A stretch of DNA of 64,000 bases from Rothia mucilaginosa ATCC 25296 (GTDB lineage Bacteria > Actinomycetota > Actinomycetes > Actinomycetales > Micrococcaceae), in NCBI RefSeq assembly GCF_000175615.1, contig NZ_ACVO01000017.1, forward strand, positions 62,001 to 126,000, given 5' to 3'. Numbering within the stretch: position 1 is the first letter of the stretch; every line of letters begins with the position of its first letter. The notes beneath the pieces are model-generated. The model worked only from the letters and a program-made list of their open reading frames with translations, ran no database searches and was not told where the DNA came from. Shown here in pieces: positions 1-7,933 of this stretch. Both the position numbers and the translations under genes were made by a program.

Positions 1-1329
1 GGTATTGTTCTCGGCGCGCTCGCCCTCGCACTGGGTGGGGACGCGAAGAGCAATCCCAACTGGCTCATGGTGACCTTGGATACCATCGGCTCCTCCTACG
101 TCACTCTGCTGAAAGCGGCCGTTGTTCCACTGATTTTCACCGCCGTGGTCGCCTCCATCTCTAACCTGTCGCAGGTGACGAACGCGGCGCGCCTGGCGGT
201 CAACACGCTCATTTGGTTTGCGATTACCGCGTTCTTCGCGGTGCTCATCGGTATTGCGATGGGCCTAATCGTTCAGCCGGGCGTGGGCGCGCAGGTGCAA
301 GGCAAGGCGTACACCGGCTCGACCGGTTCGTGGACTGCTTTCCTGACCGGTCTGATTCCGGTGAACTTCCTGGGTCTGGGTGTCAGCGCTAAGTCCGGTG
401 ATTCCGGCATCACCGCGTCGGCATCCTTTAACGTACTGCAGATTCTGGTCATTTCCGGTGCGGTCGGCATTGCCGCGCTGAAGGTTGGCGAGGCTGCCAA
501 GCCGTTCATTGACGTGGTCAAGAGCGCCCTGGCGATTATTCAGAAGATTCTGTGGTGGATTATTCGCCTAGCACCGCTGGGCACCGTGGGTCTGATCGCT
601 AAGGCTGTGTTTGCGTACGGTTGGGCGTCGATGGGTTCGCTGGTCGCGTTCGTTATCGCACTCTACATTGGCCTGCTACTGGTCTTCCTCGTGGTCTACC
701 CGATTATTGTTCGGGCGAACGGTCTGTCGGTCCGTCAGTACTTCTCGGGCGTGTGGCCGGCGCTCCAGCTGGGCTTCGTATCCCGCTCTTCGATGGGTTC
801 GATGCCGATGACCCAGACCGTTGCCGAACGCAACCTGGGTGTTCCCCGCGCCTACGCGTCCTTCGCGGTTCCGCTGGGTGCGACCACCAAGATGGACGGC
901 TGCGCTTCGGTTTACCCGGCACTTGCCGCGATTTTCGTGGCTCAGTTCTACGGTATTCAGCTGGACTTCACCCAGTATCTGCTGATTGTGATGGTGTCCG
1001 TGCTCGGTTCGGCTGCGACTGCCGGTACGACCGGCGCTATCGTGATGCTGACCCTGACCCTTTCCACTCTGGGTCTGCCCCTGGACGGCGTGGGTCTGCT
1101 CCTGGCGATTGACCCAATCGTTGACATGGGTCGTACCGCTCTGAACGTTGCCGGTCAGGCTCTGGTTCCCGCGATTGTGGCTCGCCGCGAGGGCATCTTG
1201 GATGAGGAGCTCTACAACGCTCCCCGTTCGGAGGGCGGCTTCGTGGCTCAGGAATTCTACGATGAGCGCATCGCCGGCGAGGCGCAGCGACTTCACGAGG
1301 TGGAGGACGCAGGCGCGGCACGCCGCTAA
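1..1329 (+). CDS. Dicarboxylate/amino acid:cation symporter, 5'-truncated by window edge
   Basis: The reading frame is open from base 1, so the start lies upstream and 442 C-terminal residues are visible; the DAACS (Glt/SLC1) family is usually 420-500 residues. It is a polytopic membrane protein that would import dicarboxylates or acidic amino acids with Na+ or H+. Seen: the Ser-rich hairpin SRSSMGSMPMTQTV, the unwound TM7-like motif GATTKMDGCASVYPA (family NMDGT) and the TM8-like motif DMGRTALNVAG (family DxxRTxxNVxGD). The NMDGT Asn is Lys here, so the substrate cannot be named. A hairpin cluster follows the stop. The family call is firm; substrate is unknown. Confidence 0.88.
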   Translation, partial: GIVLGALALALGGDAKSNPNWLMVTLDTIGSSYVTLLKAAVVPLIFTAVVASISNLSQVTNAARLAVNTLIWFAITAFFAVLIGIAMGLIVQPGVGAQVQGKAYTGSTGSWTAFLTGLIPVNFLGLGVSAKSGDSGITASASFNVLQILVISGAVGIAALKVGEAAKPFIDVVKSALAIIQKILWWIIRLAPLGTVGLIAKAVFAYGWASMGSLVAFVIALYIGLLLVFLVVYPIIVRANGLSVRQYFSGVWPALQLGFVSRSSMGSMPMTQTVAERNLGVPRAYASFAVPLGATTKMDGCASVYPALAAIFVAQFYGIQLDFTQYLLIVMVSVLGSAATAGTTGAIVMLTLTLSTLGLPLDGVGLLLAIDPIVDMGRTALNVAGQALVPAIVARREGILDEELYNAPRSEGGFVAQEFYDERIAGEAQRLHEVEDAGAARR

Positions 1330-1347
1330 TCTGGCGAAGGCTCACGC

Positions 1348-1381
1348 ACACGGCGCTAGGCGGTACTGCTTAGCGCCGTGT
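1348..1381 (+). terminator. Hairpin after the symporter gene
   Basis: An 11-bp perfect inverted repeat (arms 1348-1358 and 1371-1381, core ACACGGCGCTA) lies 19 nt after the symporter stop. It lacks a U-tract, as many actinobacterial terminators do. A second 9-bp perfect stem (1393-1415) follows directly. Confidence 0.55.
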
Positions 1382-1498
1382 CGCTTCTCCGCCACCCATG
1401 CCCCCAGCATGGGTGAAATACATTTGTCAAACGTCATAAAAATGTCACTATTGATTCTTTTTTTCTTTAAGGTTTGAGAAGAGTTATGATTTTGAACG

Positions 1499-1546
1499 GC
1501 GTGTTCCATCTCCTACGTGGTTGAGGGGGATGGGACACGCTCTTTT
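1499..1546 (+). terminator. Intrinsic terminator upstream of maf
   Basis: A long stem (left arm 1499-1513, right arm about 1526-1540, with G-U pairs) is followed by TCTTTTTAT. This is the best U-tailed terminator of the symporter-maf gap and probably the main stop for the symporter transcript. Confidence 0.7.
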
Positions 1547-1724
1547 TATGCCCGCCGGTTTTATGCCCCCTCGTTATACCCCTCAGCTCGGCACTCCAAC
1601 CCTCCAACAGATCACGCCCCCCAGATCACACCAAGGACCCGTGTTCAACGCTGACGCACCGGCGGAGGCTTCCACCCAGTGACCCTCAATCTGCACCCGA
1701 GAGTAAAGCTCCCCAACAACGCTC

Positions 1725-1730
1725 TAAAAT
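1725..1730 (+). promoter_or_regulatory. -10 box of a probable leaderless maf transcript
   Basis: TAAAAT ends 7 nt before the maf ATG (1738), there is no Shine-Dalgarno sequence, and the spacer begins AGAA. This geometry puts the transcription start at or next to the start codon. No good -35 is visible. Confidence 0.5.
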
Positions 1731-1737
1731 AGAACCC

Positions 1738-2451
1738 ATGACTACCAGCGCTTCACCGACCCGACTAATTCTTGCCTCCGCCTCCCCGGCGCGCCGCAAG
1801 CTCCTGGAAGACTCCCGCATCGCGTTCACGGTGCGCGTCTCCTCCGTAGATGAGGACGCCGCGCTCGCCGCCGCTAACGAACAGGCACGCACCCAGGGTC
1901 GGAAAGGACTCGCCCCGGCTGAGACTGCTTCCCTGCTGGCGCAGCTGAAAGCGCAGGCGGTTGCCGCTGAACTTGCCGCCGAGGGTGTGCGCGATGCACT
2001 GGTTCTGGGCTGCGATTCGGTCTTCGAGTTTGAGGGTGTTGCCTACGGTAAGCCGCACACTGCCGAGGCGGCACGCGAGCGCATCAGCGCAATGAGCGGC
2101 AACCACGGCGTGCTGCACACCGGTCACGCTCTAGTGGATTTGCGCGGTCTTGAGCCAGGTGCTGAGCTGTCCGCTACTTCTGAGTTGCCCACCGTTTCTG
2201 AACTACGTAGCGCCACCGTCCACTTTGATACGCTCAGCCCCGAGGAAATCGAGGCGTACATTGCTACCGGCGAGCCGCTCTGGGTAGCCGGTTCCTTTAC
2301 CCTGGACGGTTACGGTTCGGCGTTTATTCGCGGTATTGAGGGTGAGTTCCACACGGTGGTGGGCCTGTCCATCCACGCGCTACGCGATATGCTGCGCCGC
2401 CGCGAAGTAGCGGTGACCGAGTTGTGGCTGGCGCCCCAAGATGAAGATTAG
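1738..2451 (+). CDS. maf: Maf-like nucleoside triphosphate pyrophosphatase
   Basis: At 237 residues this is a Maf/HAM1-fold house-cleaning enzyme that hydrolyses non-canonical or modified NTPs to NMP plus pyrophosphate in the cytoplasm. Seen: the N-terminal phosphate-binding signature LILASASPARRKLL (SxSxxR), the catalytic-acid segment VLGCDSVFEFEG, the KPHTAEAARERISAMSG block, and the C-terminal AGSFTLDGYG and FHTVVGL motifs in their actinobacterial form. It sits upstream of an acyl-CoA carboxylase alpha gene, an arrangement common in actinobacteria. No ribosome-binding site precedes the ATG; a TAAAAT box 7 nt upstream suggests leaderless expression. The exact nucleotide specificity cannot be read from sequence. 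Confidence 0.93.
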   Translation: MTTSASPTRLILASASPARRKLLEDSRIAFTVRVSSVDEDAALAAANEQARTQGRKGLAPAETASLLAQLKAQAVAAELAAEGVRDALVLGCDSVFEFEGVAYGKPHTAEAARERISAMSGNHGVLHTGHALVDLRGLEPGAELSATSELPTVSELRSATVHFDTLSPEEIEAYIATGEPLWVAGSFTLDGYGSAFIRGIEGEFHTVVGLSIHALRDMLRRREVAVTELWLAPQDED

Positions 2452-2519
2452 ATTCAGCGCAATCGTATAAATCTGTCTCAAAGCGCGCCCTGGAATACAC
2501 ATTATTGAACACCAATCGA

Positions 2520-2525
2520 TAAGAT
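2520..2525 (+). promoter_or_regulatory. -10-like TAAGAT box upstream of the 22-codon ORF and accA gene
   Basis: TAAGAT is followed by AGAACAGT and then ATG (2534). The layout closely resembles the maf box (TAAAATAGAACCC-ATG), suggesting a start at or near 2534. No -35 is evident at 16-18 bp. Confidence 0.4.
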
Positions 2526-2533
2526 AGAACAGT

Positions 2534-2602
2534 ATGATGCGCGTTATATTCGCCAATCCTGCCGATGTATCCTTGGAGCAGGAGATTAAAGGAGAGCTTT
2601 AA
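2534..2602 (+). CDS. Putative 22-residue leader peptide, in frame with the downstream carboxylase gene
   Basis: The ORF begins ATGATGCGC and encodes 22 residues (MMRVIFANP...KGEL). Its TAA stop (2600-2602) touches the GTG start of the next gene in the same frame, and the next gene's ribosome-binding site lies inside it. A TAAGAT box 8 nt before its ATG would make it the first codon of a leaderless mRNA. It may be a translated leader coupled to carboxylase expression, or simply 5' UTR; nothing in the sequence proves translation. Confidence 0.35.
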   Translation: MMRVIFANPADVSLEQEIKGEL

Positions 2603-4426
2603 GTGACTCAGCACCAGGCAGAAGCCGCCAAGAAATTTACTGCAGTCCCCGGCCGTCACACCGGCCCGGTCAGCAAGATTCTGATCGCTAACCGCGGCGA
2701 AATTGCTGTCCGCGTGATTCGTGCAGCCCGCGATGAGGGTCTGCAGACCGTCGCCGTCTACGCTGACCCCGACCGCGACTCCCAGCACGTGAAGCTCGCT
2801 GATGAAGCCTACGCTCTCGGCGGTGCCACCGCGGCACAGTCCTATCTGGTGATGGACAAGCTCATTGAAATCGCTCGCCGCTCCGGTGCTGACGCTGTGC
2901 ACCCCGGCTACGGTTTCCTTTCTGAGAACGCGCAGTTCGCGCAGAAGTGCATTGACGCTGGCCTGACCTGGATTGGCCCCTCCCCCGAGTCCATTACCCA
3001 GCTGGGCGATAAGGTGGCGGCACGCCACATCGCGCAGAAGGTGGGCGCTCCCCTGGTGCCCGGCACCAAGGACCCGGTCAAGTCTGCCGATGAGGTTATT
3101 GCTTTCGCTGATGAGCACGGTCTGCCCATTGCGGTGAAGGCCGCATTTGGTGGCGGTGGCCGCGGCATTAAGGTGGCGCGCGACCGCGAGAGCATTGTTG
3201 AGATGTACGAGTCCGCCGTGCGCGAGGCAACCGCGGCGTTCGGTCGCGGTGAGTGCTTCATCGAGCGTTTCCTGGATTCGCCCCGCCACGTTGAGACCCA
3301 GTGCCTGGCGGATGCACACGGCAACGTTGTGGTGGTTTCCACCCGTGACTGCTCCCTGCAGCGTCGTAACCAGAAGCTCGTTGAGGAGGCGCCCGCACCC
3401 TACCTGAGCGATGAGCAGAACGAGCGCCTGTATGAGGCGTCCCGCGCGATTCTACGCGAGGCCGGCTACCAGGGCGCAGGCACCTGTGAGTTCCTGGTCG
3501 GCACCGACGGCACCATCTCCTTCCTTGAGGTCAACACTCGACTGCAGGTGGAGCACCCGGTCTCCGAGGAGATTTCCGGCCTGGACCTGGTTCGTGAGCA
3601 GTTCCGTATTGCCCGCGGCGAGAAGATTGAGGAGAAGGACCCGGTTCTGCGCGGTCACTCCTTCGAGTTCCGTATTAACGGCGAGGATGCGGGCCGTTCC
3701 TTCATGCCTGCCCCCGGCACCATCGAGAAGCTGACCGTGCCCACCGGCCCCGGCGTTCGCTGGGATTCAGGCTTCGTGGCTGGCGATGTCATCGGCGGTA
3801 ACTTCGACTCTATGCTGGCTAAGCTCATTGTCACCGGCGCGGACCGTGAGCAGGCTCTGCAGCGTGCCCGCCGCGCCCTGGCTGAGCTGACCATTGAGGG
3901 TATGCCCACCGTCGTCCCGTTCCACCGCGTCGTGCTGGACGACCCCGCATTCGCACCGGCTGAGGGCGGCGATTTCAAGGTGCACACCCGTTGGATTGAG
4001 ACCGAGTTCAACAACACCATCCCCATGTACTCCGGTGCACCCGGTAACGTGAACTCTGACGAGGACGAGCGCACCACCATGGTGGTCGAGGTCAACGGTA
4101 AGCGTTTGGAGGTGTCCCTGCCCGATTTGAGCGGTGGCACCAAGCACACCGCAAAGCCTGCAGCGTCCAAGACCCGTAAGTCCCGTTCGGCACGCGGCGC
4201 GGCAAAGGGTGGCGGCGACGAGCTGACCAGCCCCATGCAGGGCACCATTGTGAAGGTGGCGGCTTCTGACGGTGACACCGTCGCCGAGGGCGACCTGATT
4301 CTGGTGCTGGAGGCGATGAAGATGGAGCAGCCCATTACCGCACACAAGGCGGGTAAGGTTTCGGGTCTGTCGGCTAAGCCGGGCGATACCGTCACCTCCG
4401 GCGCGGTGCTGGCGACCATCAAGTAA
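2603..4426 (+). CDS. accA3: Acyl-CoA (acetyl/propionyl-CoA) carboxylase alpha chain: biotin carboxylase fused to BCCP
   Basis: This 607-residue protein carboxylates biotin with ATP and bicarbonate and carries the carboxybiotin to a separate carboxyltransferase subunit, giving malonyl- or methylmalonyl-CoA for lipid synthesis. Seen in order: the biotin-carboxylase N-domain ([17 protein letters not shown]), ATP-grasp domain with Gly-rich loop ([13 protein letters not shown]), [12 protein letters not shown] and [12 protein letters not shown], a Lys/Ala-rich linker near 510-535, and a C-terminal biotinyl domain with EAMKMEQ (biotinylated Lys573). The GTG start is set by AAAGGAGAG (2588-2596). It directly follows a 22-codon in-frame ORF. 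No carboxyltransferase beta subunit is in the window. The symbol follows the mycobacterial AccA3 type. Confidence 0.93.
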   Translation: MTQHQAEAAKKFTAVPGRHTGPVSKILIANRGEIAVRVIRAARDEGLQTVAVYADPDRDSQHVKLADEAYALGGATAAQSYLVMDKLIEIARRSGADAVHPGYGFLSENAQFAQKCIDAGLTWIGPSPESITQLGDKVAARHIAQKVGAPLVPGTKDPVKSADEVIAFADEHGLPIAVKAAFGGGGRGIKVARDRESIVEMYESAVREATAAFGRGECFIERFLDSPRHVETQCLADAHGNVVVVSTRDCSLQRRNQKLVEEAPAPYLSDEQNERLYEASRAILREAGYQGAGTCEFLVGTDGTISFLEVNTRLQVEHPVSEEISGLDLVREQFRIARGEKIEEKDPVLRGHSFEFRINGEDAGRSFMPAPGTIEKLTVPTGPGVRWDSGFVAGDVIGGNFDSMLAKLIVTGADREQALQRARRALAELTIEGMPTVVPFHRVVLDDPAFAPAEGGDFKVHTRWIETEFNNTIPMYSGAPGNVNSDEDERTTMVVEVNGKRLEVSLPDLSGGTKHTAKPAASKTRKSRSARGAAKGGGDELTSPMQGTIVKVAASDGDTVAEGDLILVLEAMKMEQPITAHKAGKVSGLSAKPGDTVTSGAVLATIK

Positions 4427-4475
4427 CGCTCTATCTCGCTACTGCGGTCTCGATACCACGAGCGCATATTCTACG

Positions 4476-4529
4476 AATCCCCCGGAAGGGTATGAGGTAA
4501 TACCTCGTATCTTTCCGGGGGATTTTCTA
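4476..4529 (+). terminator. Intrinsic terminator after the carboxylase gene
   Basis: A long inverted repeat of CCCCCGGAAG/CTTTCCGGGGG with inner arms ATGAGGTA/TACCTCGT is followed by ATTTTCTAT. It lies about 50 nt after the stop codon. Confidence 0.85.
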
Positions 4530-4601
4530 TGTCCGCTCTTGCCTGTTTAGGTGGGATTTACGCCGCTAACCCTTGTGTTCGCGTCCAGATAGTGGCTGTA
4601 T

Positions 4602-4632
4602 TTGTTTGGGTTTTTCTGAACAGAGTTATAAT
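4602..4632 (+). promoter_or_regulatory. Putative sigma-A promoter for the MFS gene
   Basis: A consensus TATAAT (4627-4632) is preceded by TTGTTT (4602-4607, 19-bp spacer) or TTTGGG (16-bp spacer). It would give a leader of about 165 nt that includes a small CCGCACC/GGTGCGG hairpin (4671-4690). Confidence 0.5.
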
Positions 4633-4805
4633 GTTGCACTTTAGAGGAGCCTTTCAGAATCCGACGCCTGCCGCACCCCACCCGGTGCGGTCACGGCACC
4701 CAGTACGCGCCTACGGCACACCCGCCTCCCGCGCTGACCGACAACGGAACACCTACCTCAGGCTCCATGTGTACACACAAATTCACCATCTCGGGAGTTT
4801 TCCTC

Positions 4806-6206
4806 ATGAGCGCTTCTGCATCCGACACGAAAGCGTCTGCTGCACCGGTGAAGAATACGACTCCTCGCAGTCGAGTTATTCTCGCCTCGCTCGTTGGTAC
4901 CACCATCGAGTTCTACGATTTCTACATTTACGCCACGGCAGCAGTGGCTGTGTTCCCCGTACTGTTCTTCCCCTCGAAGGACGCAACCACCGAGCTTCTG
5001 GCTTCCTTCGCTACCTTCGGCGTCGCATTCATCGCGCGCCCCCTCGGTTCCGTGATCTTCGGCCACTTCGGCGACAAGATCGGTCGTAAGGCTACCCTCG
5101 TCGGTGCACTGCTCACCATGGGTCTGGCAACCTTCATCATCGGCCTGCTGCCCACCTATCACCAGATTGGTCTGTGGGCACCGACCATGCTGACCATTAT
5201 GCGTTTCTGCCAGGGCTTGGGCCTGGGCGGCGAATGGTCCGGTGCGGCGCTGCTCGCGAGCGAATACGCTGAGGATGGCAAGCGCGCCCGCGCCGCGATG
5301 TGGCCTCAGCTGGGTGCACCCATCGGCTTCGTGCTTGCGAACGGCTTCATGCTGTTGCTGACCAGCTGGATTACCTTCAACTCCGCAACCGACGCGAAGA
5401 ACCTCGAGCACCCCTTCCTCATCTGGGGTTGGCGTATTCCGTTCCTGCTGTCCATCGTGATGGTCGCCGTTGGTCTGTACGTGCGTTTCAAGCTGGAGGA
5501 GACCCCCGTCTTCGCCAAGGCTGCCGCTAACAACGAGAAGGTGAAGACCCCGCTCGTTGAGGCGTTCAAGGTCGCTTGGTGGCCCATGATTCAGGGCACC
5601 TTCATCATGGTGGCATGCTACGTGCTGTTCTACCTGATGACCGCTTGGGTCCTCTCCTACGGTATCGGCAAGGCGGATAAGGGCGGCCTGGCGATCCCCT
5701 ACCGCGAGTTCCTGATCATTCAGCTGATCTCCATTATTGGCTTCGCGATCTTCATTCCGATCTCGGGTTGGCTGGCTGACAAGTACGGCCGCCGCACCCA
5801 GCAGCTGTGGACCACCATCGCGATGGCTGTCTTCGGTCTGTCCTTCGGTCTGTTCATCTCCCCCTCCGTTGTTGGTACCGGCGCGAACGCAAACGCCGCT
5901 GTGGTTACCCTCTTCATCTTTATCGGTATGTGCCTGATGGGTCTGTCCTTCGGTTCCATGTCCGCATACCTGCCGGAGCTGTACCCCACCAACGTGCGTT
6001 ACACCGCCAGCGGTATCGCCTACAACGTGGCGTCCATCCTCGGTGCGGCACTGACCCCGTTCGTGGCTGTTTGGCTGAACACTTCCTACGGTGTGGCTGC
6101 AGTGGGCGGCTACCTGGCATTCGCCTCGATCCTGAGCGTTGTCTTCATCCTGCTCACTCACGAAACCCGTGACGTGGACATGAACGCCGTTAGCACCACG
6201 AAGTAA
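4806..6206 (+). CDS. MFS transporter, metabolite:H+ symporter (MHS) type
   Basis: This is a 466-residue, 12-TM major facilitator of the MHS group (ProP/ShiA/KgtP-like), which imports small organic acids or osmolytes with protons. Seen: TTIEFYDFYIYA in TM1, the loop 2-3 signature GHFGDKIGRKATL, RFCQGLGLGGEWSGA in TM4, and the loop 8-9 repeat ADKYGRRTQQ. The start at 4806 is chosen because GGGAG lies 8 nt upstream; an ATG at 4767 would add 13 residues with no ribosome-binding site. It is monocistronic, with its own TATAAT promoter and a strong bidirectional terminator behind it. The substrate cannot be inferred. Confidence 0.88.
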   Translation: MSASASDTKASAAPVKNTTPRSRVILASLVGTTIEFYDFYIYATAAVAVFPVLFFPSKDATTELLASFATFGVAFIARPLGSVIFGHFGDKIGRKATLVGALLTMGLATFIIGLLPTYHQIGLWAPTMLTIMRFCQGLGLGGEWSGAALLASEYAEDGKRARAAMWPQLGAPIGFVLANGFMLLLTSWITFNSATDAKNLEHPFLIWGWRIPFLLSIVMVAVGLYVRFKLEETPVFAKAAANNEKVKTPLVEAFKVAWWPMIQGTFIMVACYVLFYLMTAWVLSYGIGKADKGGLAIPYREFLIIQLISIIGFAIFIPISGWLADKYGRRTQQLWTTIAMAVFGLSFGLFISPSVVGTGANANAAVVTLFIFIGMCLMGLSFGSMSAYLPELYPTNVRYTASGIAYNVASILGAALTPFVAVWLNTSYGVAAVGGYLAFASILSVVFILLTHETRDVDMNAVSTTK

Positions 6207-6237
6207 AACTTCGCAGGGGCTAAGGCGTCTCTACAGC

Positions 6238-6297
6238 AAAGCGGTGGGGGTCGCCTCCTGAATTCCTTAGAATCAGGAGGCGACCCCCACCGCTTTT
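6238..6297. terminator. Bidirectional intrinsic terminator between MFS gene and lpdA
   Basis: A perfect stem of over 20 bp (6238-6261 with 6273-6296, core GGTGGGGGTCGCCTCCTGA) is flanked by an A-run on the left and a T-run on the right. It separates two convergent genes and should work in both directions. Confidence 0.92.
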
Positions 6298-6360
6298 ACG
6301 CTTTTCAGGGATACTGCGCCGGGCGGGGAACGCCCAGCTCAGCACCTAACAGGTTGATGC

Positions 6361-7779
6361 CTACAAACCGCGAGTGTGCAGTTTACGTGCAGCCTCAGCA
6401 ATAGAGCCAGAGAGCGAGGGGTAGACCGTGAAGGTATCCGCCAGGTCATCCACCGCGAGCTTCTTCTCCACCGCCAGGGCAATGGGGTAAATCAGCTCGG
6501 AAGCACGCTGACCAACCACCACGCCACCAATGACGGTGCCGGAGTGGCGGCGAGCAAAAATCTTCACGAAGCCGTCGCGCATCGCCATCATCTTCGCGCG
6601 CGGGTTCGTGCCCAGCTGTAGGGTCACCGCGTCGCCGCGGTAGGCGCCCTCGGCAAGGTCCTTCTCACTCACGCCTACGGTCGCAATCTCCGGGGAGGTG
6701 AAGATGTTCGCGGCAACCTTATCGGTGCGCAACGGGCGCACCGCATCACCGAGAATGTGCGCCATAGCGATACGGCCCTGCATCGCAGCCACGGAAGCCA
6801 GCGGGTACACACCCGTGCAGTCACCAGCGGCGTAAATGCTGTTCACGCTCGTACGGGACACACCGTCCACCTTAATATGACCGCTCGGGGTCTGCTCAAC
6901 ACCGACGTCTTCCAGGCCCAAATCTTCAGTGTTCGGAATCGAACCAATAGCAACCAGACAGTGAGTGCCAGAAACCTTACGACCATCCGACAGAGTCACA
7001 ATAACGCCGGAGCCGTCCTCAGTACGCTCAACAGCAGCCGCACGGGAACGCGGCATCACTCGCACACCGCGACGTTCAAAGACGTCCTCCAGCACGCGAG
7101 CTGCGTCCTCATCCTCACCGGGAAGCACACGGTCACGCGAAGACACCAGGGTCACCTTAGAACCCAGACCGTTATACGCCGAAGCGAACTCGGCACCGGT
7201 CACACCCGAACCAATCACAATCAGTTCCTCGGGAACCTCGGAGAGGTTGTACAGCTGAGTCCAGGTCAGGATGCGTTCGCCGTCAGGCATACCGGTCGCC
7301 ATTTCACGCGGATGCGTACCCACCGACAACAGCACAAAGTCCGCGTGCAGGGGGTAGACCAGACCCGCCTCATCAGTCACCTGCACGGTGTGGCGGTCCA
7401 GGAGCTTACCGGTACCGTGAATAATCTTCACGCCAGCAGAGGCCAGGGCACGCTTAATATCGGCAGACTGCTGCTGGGCCAGGTCACGGACTCGGCGGTT
7501 CACGCGGTCCATATCAACACGAAGCTGCGGCGCCTTACCCTTCGTGTTTTCAATGCCCAGGCTACCCGCCTCGGAGAAGCGGGTCATCATATCCGCCGTA
7601 GCAATCAGGGTTTTAGAGGGCACAACGTCAGTCAGAACGGCGGAGCCACCAATGGCGTTGCGTTCGATCAGAGTCACGTCCGCGTTGGATGCGGCAGCCA
7701 CCATCGCTGCCTCGTAGCCGCCGGGGCCACCACCAATAATTACAATTCGCTGAGATGCATAGTTCACCGTTGAAGTCAT
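6361..7779 (-). CDS. lpdA: NAD(P)H-quinone dehydrogenase, LpdA-type flavoprotein
   Basis: This 472-residue protein belongs to the pyridine nucleotide-disulfide oxidoreductase family. It has an N-terminal FAD site (IVIIGGGPGGYEA), a second dinucleotide fold near residue 188 (IVIGSGVTGAEFASAY), the IYAAGDCTG motif and a C-terminal dimerisation domain. The active-site motif normally written GGTCLNVGCIPSK reads GGSAVLTDVVPSK, so both redox cysteines are missing. It therefore cannot be a classical lipoamide dehydrogenase. The mycobacterial LpdA (Rv3303c) subgroup, which reduces quinones with NAD(P)H, has the closest motif. It is downstream of mfd on the same strand, separated by a 44-bp hairpin. 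Confidence 0.85.
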   Translation of the reverse strand: MTSTVNYASQRIVIIGGGPGGYEAAMVAAASNADVTLIERNAIGGSAVLTDVVPSKTLIATADMMTRFSEAGSLGIENTKGKAPQLRVDMDRVNRRVRDLAQQQSADIKRALASAGVKIIHGTGKLLDRHTVQVTDEAGLVYPLHADFVLLSVGTHPREMATGMPDGERILTWTQLYNLSEVPEELIVIGSGVTGAEFASAYNGLGSKVTLVSSRDRVLPGEDEDAARVLEDVFERRGVRVMPRSRAAAVERTEDGSGVIVTLSDGRKVSGTHCLVAIGSIPNTEDLGLEDVGVEQTPSGHIKVDGVSRTSVNSIYAAGDCTGVYPLASVAAMQGRIAMAHILGDAVRPLRTDKVAANIFTSPEIATVGVSEKDLAEGAYRGDAVTLQLGTNPRAKMMAMRDGFVKIFARRHSGTVIGGVVVGQRASELIYPIALAVEKKLAVDDLADTFTVYPSLSGSIAEAARKLHTRGL

Positions 7780-7820
7780 GCCTTAATTGTGAGCTATGCC
7801 GCCCCTACGGGGCAAACGCA

Positions 7821-7864
7821 CTCGCCGTGCAGATGTGCCATATTGTGGCAATCTGCACGGCGAG
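7821..7864 (-). terminator. Hairpin between mfd and lpdA
   Basis: A 14-bp perfect stem (CTCGCCGTGCAGAT/ATCTGCACGGCGAG) is capped by an inner TGCCA/TGGCA stem. It lies 70 nt after the mfd stop on the minus strand. There is no clear U-tract, so it may be a terminator of the actinobacterial type or an mRNA processing or stabilising element ahead of lpdA. Confidence 0.6.
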
Positions 7865-7933
7865 CATCTTCATGGTTCGACAGCATGGTTCGGCAGCCCG
7901 ATATGACAGGGCGGCACCTACCCCTGTAGGTCT

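Larger units (their letters stand above)
1330..1737. other. 408-bp intergenic region, symporter to maf
   Basis: This gap holds three consecutive hairpins (1348-1381, 1393-1415, 1499-1546), an AT-rich stretch at 1430-1495 with a TATGAT hexamer near 1485, and the maf -10 box at its end. No ORF with coding character was seen. Confidence 0.6.

Noticed and set aside
4758..6161. 467-codon minus-strand ORF opposite the MFS gene
   Set aside because: His/Gln/Glu-rich low-complexity translation with no motif; the plus strand encodes an evident transporter.
6361..7779. Dihydrolipoamide dehydrogenase of a 2-oxoacid complex
   Set aside because: Both active-site cysteines are absent and no dehydrogenase E1/E2 genes are nearby.
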